From NCBI GenBank assembly GCA_036768485.1, contig JAVLUZ010000142.1, forward strand, positions 15,038,407 through 15,102,406: DNA of 64,000 nt, in the 5' to 3' direction. Position numbers and translations under genes: made by a program. This stretch comes from Mermis nigrescens (lineage: Eukaryota > Nematoda > Enoplea > Mermithida > Mermithidae). Below are positions 52,601 through 61,600 of this stretch, one piece after another (position 1 is the stretch's first letter; every line of letters starts with the position of its first letter). The notes below the pieces were generated by a model. The model saw nothing but the letters and a program-made list of their open reading frames with translations, ran no database searches and was not told the DNA's origin.

Positions 52601-55600
52601 TAGAGCGCCTACAGTATATCAGCAATAGTTTACACTTTTGCATAAATCGAGAACCAATGACCGGGTTTTGTTCAAATTTTCAGAGTATGTTTAGTATATG
52701 TTAGGTATGCTATGCTCAAAATTTTAGCGCGCAACCTACAGTATACCGATTATAGTTTACACTGCTTTTTCAGATAATGGCGTCAAACAGATGGATGTAA
52801 AGTAAGGACTCGTTCGANNNNNNNNNNNNNNNNNGGTATTTTGGTTTCTGGGGGGTGCATTCCTCCCAAACCCGCCACCCGCCCAGTATGGTTCTGACTA
52901 GGAAAAAATGAAATTTTGGATATTAATCAGTTCGATCTACACTATCACGGAAACTAATTTTGTGTGTATATATATATACGTATCGTCTAATTGTTAAATT
53001 TCGCCATTTCGATACTTCGTCACATGCTTTGAGAGCTGCTAATCGATTTTTTGAAACAACAGTCAAAGTGTTATTGCGTCGTCCGTATCCTTATCATTAT
53101 TTTGTAGCAAAGTCATCAAAGTTTATCAAGCCTAATCTTCGATTTTCTTGCAACATGTTTTTTCAATTAAGCAAAAAGGTCGTTTTGTGTGCATAAAATT
53201 TATTTATATAGCTTTATCTATAATGTTCATGTGACGTAGTACATAGTATTGTATTTGTTGATTGTTACATATATTAACACACATGCACACTGGGAGTATG
53301 GGGGTATCCCTCCTTGTTTTCTGCCGTTTGAAGATAAAATTTACTTTTATCTTTGCGTTGCATTAAATTCATAAGCAAATTGTTGTCTATTATGAGATTC
53401 AGTCAGCATATTGCAATCGCTGTATTATTTTTGACTGTGTAATACAAGTAATTCTAGCTTTCCGAGTCGAATTTTATGTGTAAATTCAAATCAATCTATG
53501 ACAAATATTACGTAAAAAGCTTTACTTCTAAAGATCACATCTCATATGTTCCTTGCCAAGATTTGGGCTTACATGAGTTAATACTAGATAGTAGCGCATA
53601 TATGCGCGTTATGCCTGATGGTTTTGGTGATTTGCCGGAATCTGGGGCTACTGAATCATGCACTATTTTACTAGCAAAGAAAATTGCTCCAATGGAACAA
53701 ATAAGACGAATGTACTTGGGATTATGAATTATTAATGATATAAAAGGAGGGTACTAGGAAAATTCTACCTATGTATAGATGCCTGATTTTTCGCATATTT
53801 TGCGATTTCTGTTGGCTTGGATTTTTACTAATTAATCTGTTCGATTAATTATATAGGTAGGTGACTGACAATCCATTAGTCCATTTTTTGTTTGAAAAGC
53901 TGAGTGTACATTTTATTCAGTATTGTATGTATCTAAATTTAGTTTTCACAGTTCTCTGGAACTACAATTTATTTTCATTGTAAACTTTACACAACTTCAG
54001 AATTTCTTCGGATGACCTTATGGAGAACATTTTGAAAAAAATATTTCTTTTTGCAACGCTCTGGTGGAGGTGAAATAAATTTTTAGTGTAAGCTTTACAC
54101 CTCTACAATGACCGGATAGTATGAACTTTACATAACTAAGAGGTCTAGAGAAAATTAATAGTCAGTTTCGTAATCCTGACGTTACATTTTCAAAAAAATT
54201 CTCATTTCGCACCGCTCTGGAAGTAAAATGAATTTTTAGTGTAAACTGTACACCTCCACAATAACTCATTATTTTGCGTAATTAACCGCGCTGATGTGCA
54301 TGCGTGAACATCGATATTTGTTGCATTTTTTATAATTGGTATCATGTCTCAACTCATATCGGGATAAGGTGACAGACACAAACCTGCCAGAGACGTCGTG
54401 TTTCACCCGAGAGTCGGAACTTTACACCTCTAAAAATTACTCAGTATTGAGTGTAAATAAACGCACCCAAGTGCGATACGTAATCATTGACATGCACCTT
54501 ATTTTTAGAGTAGTTCGCACTATATAATTCGAAACCGGAGTGATGGTCAAAAAATGGTCAAAAACGTGTTCTTTAATCCTAGCGTCTAAACTTTACATAA
54601 TTAGGATTAAGTTTGTATTCAGTTTGAAGAAGCGCCTCCAAGTGGTATCTGTTACCCTAGATACTTGTTTTATTTTTATAATATTTCTGCATGTTCTGAT
54701 TAATAACCGGGGCGGTTGACAAGTTTAAACAAGGTAAAAACCTGTTTTTTCGTCCACTATCTGAGTGTAGTTTGCACAATACACTCCTTTTCAAGAACTA
54801 ATGCGAAATTCATAAACAAAAAATATTTTTTTAGAGATTTCTATCCTCTATTATTCTATACTATCAAATTGTATGCTGCAGAAAAAATCACCAAAATTCG
54901 TCATATGTTGTAACGGTACGCCAAAACTTTACGCGCTCATTGCAGGTTACAAGCTGGGCATAGGGCGTAAAAAGATGTACAGCGATTTTTTTATTATCAT
55001 TCTTTAAAAAAAATTGCACCCCTCGGATGTCCCGTAATAGCTGTAGGGGGTAGACATGCTAGTGTTACCCAAGTATATTACACATAGGTACACGCTACCT
55101 ATGATTCAAAAGCATGATATACATCGAAGTCATAAATCGCGTCGATTTAGTTATTATTTCCTGTTTTAGATTTTGAAACTATGAGTTTAAAGGTGCTCTT
55201 TCAGCAGTAACCTCGTTTAGCACGACCTTCGCTTTTCATTACGCCGCATGACTCCCGAATTGATATTTGTGCGTTTAATTCGTTGTTTTTAATAGTAAAA
55301 ACATGTTTGACTTGTTTTTGCAAACGCTATGTGACGCTAGACTTTGTTTCCCTATGTTACCTTTAAGACAGCAGGGCAAAAAACTAGTTTTATTGGCGCC
55401 AGCTGCCCAAACTAGCAGTATTGAAAGTTTTCTGCGTTAACGCATCCGTGTTGGAAATAAAATTATCGATTTTTTCCCATTTTTTTGCATCAGCCATGCT
55501 ATAAATTAATTTCCTTCTTGAAGCTTTGCCTTTTACAATGTCAACATTCATATCACTAATCTGCTGATTGCCTTGTTTTGCTCGCATTACGCCGTATTGA

Positions 55601-58600
55601 AAAAAATCCTACTCAGTGACATCATATTTTTCTATCTGAATAAATCCAGGCAATCTGGGCGTTGAATCGCGCCATAATTGTTTGCCTGGTAATTTTTGTA
55701 GATACTATCTTAACTAGTGCCTTATATTTAATAGGCAAGAAATATATCTTCAAAATCCCAGTTTTGATCCTTTCGCAACGTTTATTAATATGAAAAAATT
55801 ACATGGTAAGGCGAAATCATCATTGCAACATCTGGCAAAACGCCAAATGTTGCAATAGTTTTTAGCGAATTATCGAAATTTGAATAGAATCTTATTTACT
55901 TCTTCATATAATATTATCGCCAGAATCGTTCCATCGTTAGTATTTTGTTGGTCGGTGGCAAAAAAAATTTTGCAAGCTGCTCGAAAAGAGCTTTAGCGTT
56001 AAAAGACTTACGACGTTCCTTAGACCGCCTCTCTCTAAATACAATGATTTCGCTATAGCGAAAGAGTCGCTAAAAGCGTTGAAGACAGCTTATAAATTTC
56101 CCTAGCTTTTCGAAGAACGTTATTTGGACAGTAGTAGTCAGAACATATTGACAGTTCCATCCAAAATTCTGATCAAAACATTTAGAAGTAAAAAAGGGTA
56201 GTGGGCATATGAACATACACAGCATGGGAACTTTGGGGGGCTGAAATAATAAAGAAAAATGGTAGGTATAGTGAAAAACATCGTTTACGTTTCTGACGAT
56301 GCTCTATCTTCCTAGAGCAGAGCATAAAAACTAAAAAATTTCGACAAAAATTTCAAAAGTCGGAGCAAATTGAACGAAATATATTCAAAATATGAGTATA
56401 ATGGCGCGAAGCACCAAAAATTTGGCACTTTTGAGCAAATAGATAGCTAAAAACGCTTTAAAAAGTACCTTTTCTACAAATTTTCAGAAAATTTTTGGGA
56501 TTTTTAAAAAATTGTCAATTCTGGTGGGGGTGAAAAATTTTTCTGGGGATGAAAATCCTTATCCTAAGATCATGTATTGTAGTGGGACCCAAAAACGACA
56601 GTTTTCGACGTGCGTCACTGAGCTGAACAATGCATTTCTCGACGCTTATACCCCATTGGGCTCTCGTTGGCGTCGAGAAATTTGCGGAAAAAACGGGAAA
56701 ATGAAATTTCAATTTTGGATGGTTTTGTGAGTTTCGAATTCGATAGATTATCCGAACATCCCAAGCCTATGTGCAGACATGTATTAGCTAAAAAATTTTA
56801 GGGGTAGGGTGAGTAAGTGACCTTCAATTTTTAACCATAAATGGCAAAAAAACACCTGGAATTGGTAAAGAGGCAAGTTTCTCCTTGAAGTCGGAGGAGG
56901 CTCAAAATGTTCTGACTTTGGAGGATGGGGGAACTACCGAATGGGTGGGCGATCTCTCAACCCCTCTTATGTATGCTCAGGCCCGCATCCAGGATGTTAT
57001 TTTGGGGGTTGGCTAAAGTTTTGAGGTCAGATGTCTGGAGAACCATTAGATGGGCAAAAATAACGGCATTTTTGGAGCGTGTTTCAACGAGCTCTATGCA
57101 ATGGCGAAGAAAAATTTACAGAAAAAAATTCGAAAGTTTACGCCTTATTACATACTCATATTACACAAATTTATCGTTTAAACACTACAGCAACTGATAT
57201 CTCATCATTGAATCGACCAATAATTTTTTCCTTCTGTCTTTGTAGTTAATCTTTGTGACTTACAAAGAGAAATGATAGAAAAAATATATAATTTGGTGGG
57301 AAGCGCCGAAATAATTTGGCGGGAAGCACCGAAACAATTTGACATGTTTTGCATGTCGCACTCAAATTGAGTGGTTTTGGGCAGGCTAGACAACAAAAAC
57401 AAAAGCTATGCGATAGATCTGGCGCGAAGCGCCGGAAAATTTTGAGTTTACGAGCTCAAAAGTACGCCAAAAACCTGTTTTGGTGGTGTTTTAAAAAATT
57501 ATCCTTCAATCTCGGGAGGGGATGCGGCTTCCCCTGAACACGGGCGTATGCCCAGGTGTTTTAGTTAGCATTTTAGTATGCTTCATTCAAGGGGGTCAAG
57601 GCTGGCTCCGATAACCTTATTTTGTTTTGCTTATTAGTTTATCGTTTGCAGAGACAAAACTGCCGATAATGCTCAAAACGAGGCCGTTGAACCAGAACCG
57701 GTTTTATTGACATTGGATGAATGGAAAGCTCTGCAGGTAAATTTTGTGTTTTGTGCGCTCTTTACTGTAATTTCAATTTAAAAAATTTTTCCTTCACTCT
57801 GCTATTTTATAAAAATTGGCTTTCTAGCTTTGAAACGTGATTTTTGGTTCCAAAAGTGGCTTTCGGCTGAAAGATGTTGTCCTGGCCATAATGTAATTTT
57901 CCAGGTCAGGCACGTAGCAGCTCAGAATTTTGGGAGGTTTAATAAGTTATTTTTTGTCATTTTTAGATGAGGCAAGGGTAAATAAGCCTATCAATTTACG
58001 GCCATTCAAAATGCAAAAATCACTCAAAAAGCAAGTTTTTGATTAGAAATATAGAAGGTTAGAAAACCAAGCTTTTATCGAGATAAGGTATTACCTGTAA
58101 TTCGTGTGTAATTAATGTGATACGAATGGATAGTAAATATGATAATAGTAAAAATAGATAGATAATAAAGTAAATAAATGGTGAAAATAATGGTAAAAAT
58201 AATACGATTACAAAAATATGATAATTAATACAATGATATAAAAAATGATAAAAATAGAATTTTAAAAAATTGTCATAATAAAATAAGGGACAACGCCAGC
58301 GACCGCAGTTCAACGTCAGGCGCCCGGGCGAGGGCGAAAAAAATCCGGCCTGGGAGAAATTGAAACCGCTAAAAGGCGGCGAAGAGTCGAAAAAGGGTAA
58401 AAACAAATCGAAGGGGCGCGAATCCATGCCGGTTGAAGAGGCGGATGAGGACGAGGAAGAGATAGTGAGTCTCCAGTTTTTTTCCTATTCGTCGTTTTTC
58501 GTTTTTTATCGAGCGATTTGCAATTTTTGGCACTATGCCAATAAAAGTTTTCAAGTTCATTCAAGATGTTCTTCATCACACTTGCCCCTGCGAAGAGTGC

Positions 58601-61600
58601 GAGGCAAACGGGAGCATGGGGGTGAGGGGGTATCACTGCCCCCCTCTGAGCCTTGAAAAAGTTATAGCTATACAGCGATTTTGGCCGAAAAACCATTGCT
58701 ATATAGTCTTTTTTGGGCTCAGAAAATTAGCTATATAGGCTTTTTGGGCTCAGAAAATCAGCTATATAGTCTTTTTTGGGCTCAAAAAATGCTATATAGT
58801 TGTGTTTTCTGAGTTTTATATATATAGCTATTTTTCCAAGCATGTAGCTGGCCGTCCTATTTTGGGGGGTCGACACCAATTTTCGGGTGGTGGACTAAGC
58901 CCAAAAAGGCCAAAAATACCACAAAATAACCGTCTCAAAATCAGATTTTTCTGAATTTTGGGGATTTAACCCCCAATCCCTCCCAGAGATACGTGCCTGA
59001 TTTTATCGACTCCGAAAAGAGCTAAATAGCTATTTTTAGCACAAAAGGGCTAGATAGCGATGTTTGTGAACGCGGAAAGGCTATTATTTGCTGAAAATGT
59101 TGAAAAACGATTGTTTTTTGAACCGATACCATGGTTTTTTTGCTTCGAGAGGATTATTATCATGCATGTTTTGGGTCTTTCTCACCCGCCCCCATACATG
59201 TCACCTTTCGAAATTATGGGCGGGGCGTTTCTGGCCATTTTTAGGAGCGGGTCGAAGGACCCCCCCAATCTTTTGCCAAAAAGGCCTAAAAATTAATTTT
59301 TCCTAAAAATCGGGACGGTCGAAAATTTTCTGCTCCGAAAATGGGGATGACCAACTTTGGGTGGAGGAATCCACCATTCCCCATTGCATGTATGCTCCCC
59401 TCATTTTCACACCCTCTCGAAAAATTCGCGATTTTCCGAAAATAAATTGTTGGAAACATGCTGATTTATTCGTTTTTTCAGTCTTCTAGTAAAAAAAATC
59501 AATCTTCCGGCATTTCGCGTCAAACAGCCATTTTTGACTATATTTTGTTGAATTTCGTTGTATTTTTTGTTTTTATTGTTTAGGAAAAAAGGACATTGTC
59601 AGAAATGCCAAAAAAATTGTCTTTTTTCAAGCGGACTTGATATTTTGAACCCACAAATAGCACTTTGGGAAAAATTTTTTGGTTTCACCCCTTCCAGAAT
59701 TCCAATTCCGTGCGGTGGGAGATCCTCATCAGATCCCCACCCCTCTGTTTATATTACACGTAAGTGCATATTTGGCCTTTGCAATCCATATCCCGTCAAT
59801 TCCCCAAGGTCGAGAGTTCAGGTAGGGATTAAATCTTAAAATTTGGGACCACTAATGCTTCTCAAAAGTTGTAGTAGGGGGACAGGCACATATCTCTTGG
59901 GGGAATGGGGAGTTCGAACCCCCCAAATTCAGAAAAATCGGAAAAATATGACTTTTTAAACGTTATTCTGTGCTATTTTTGGCCTTTTTGGGCTTAGTCT
60001 CCCTCCTAAAATTGGTGTTGTCCCCCCTCCCAAATATAGGACGTCCAGCTACGTGCCTGAGGGGGAAACCCCCATCATGGGTGGTTCGAACTTTCAGGGA
60101 GGGGTGAGAATCAAAAATTAGAGTTTAGCTGAATGCTTTGTAGAAAAAATTCTACAGCGAAAAAATGATGGCATCGGTTTAAAACCAGCATTTTCGAGCA
60201 TTTGCGGCAAATATATAGCTTTTTAACTCACAAACATAGCTATATAGCCTTTTTAGACCTAAAATAGCGGTTTAGCCCTTTCTGAAGTTGGGAAAATCGC
60301 AATAAACCTTCTAAAATTCAGGAAAAAAGCAAGTTTATAGTATGTATTCCTGTACTCCCACGGTATGTTTCTGTGTACAAAAAGACTATTCTAGTTTTCT
60401 GAGCCCCAAAAAGGCTATATATCAATGTTTTTTGGGCCAAAGTGGCTATATAGCTATCAGCTTTTTAAAACTCAGGGGGTAATACCCCCTCTCACCCCTC
60501 CCCATGCCCATGTATGCCCCTCCCATCCCCCAATGTGTATTTGTGCTAATAAGAGTCAATAAACTAAGTTTACTGCGCCTAGCTTGCTACTGTACCATAT
60601 TATATTACCCCAAAAATGTATACACTCGTTTGTGCACACGGTCAAAAGTTCTAAGGGGGGGGGTAAAACGAGATTCTTTGAGGGGGGGGTTATATGATTA
60701 AATTTTCTGGCTATTCATGGCGCTAAAATCATGAGTTTACATTGATTTTTTTAAATATTTTTGCCGTCTCTTACCCCACGTCAAACTCCGTAAAATGCTT
60801 TAATTCGTTGTGTTTCACTCTTCTTGAACATTCGTGATTAGGTTTGCATGAAAACAAATTATGATAAGAGCGGCGGAATGATGTAGACTATCAAATATGG
60901 ACAGGCTAATGGACAAAAAGTGTCTAAATGAATGAATAAATGGACAGTTTTTTCGAAAAATACTTCAGATCATACATGTTTATAACAGGGGTGGGGATTA
61001 TACGTGGGCAGCAAGAAAATTCTGAGGATGGGGGTGCAAGATTTTTCAAAGGTTAAAAAATGGTCTTTAAAATGGTGGTATGGCGAAAAACACATCATTT
61101 TTCGACGTTTCTCATTGAGCACTATCCATTGGCATCAAAAAATTGCGAAAGAAACGAAAAATTTCAAAAATTAGATTCAGGGGGGATTTTGGTTTTGGGG
61201 GTGCATACCCCCGACCTCCTTCCCACGCCCAGGTGTGGTGGGGATCCCCCATCCTGAGTAGGACGTCCCCTCATACCTACCCCCCCCAACCCGGTTTTTT
61301 GAAAAAAATTGAAATTTTGGCCGTTTTTAGACATTTTTTACCTTTTCTTGTCTAAAAAATTGGAAGTCATTTACCCCCCTAAAAATGGCCGCCCACCCCA
61401 CAATCGAGTCGTTTCAGGTATGCTTCAGATTAATCTGCTGGGCATCGTTTGGCGCTCTTTCATAATTCCAACAATAGGTTTCGGTCCGCAAATGGCCTGA
61501 GGCGGGTATGCCTTCCAAAAGTTGAAGTAAACCGTGTACCCTCAATACCCCCATGTGCATGTGTGTATATACTAGGATTTGTATTTACCGTCTTTGTACA

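Noticed and set aside
55390..55587. 65-codon minus-strand frame as a gene
   Set aside because: Composition is acceptable but there is no motif, partner exon or promoter; too short to claim.
58316..58738. Frames overlapping SERBP1 exon 7 on both strands
   Set aside because: Shadows of the exon and its intron. The exon frame alone has the FNVRR motif and a consensus donor.
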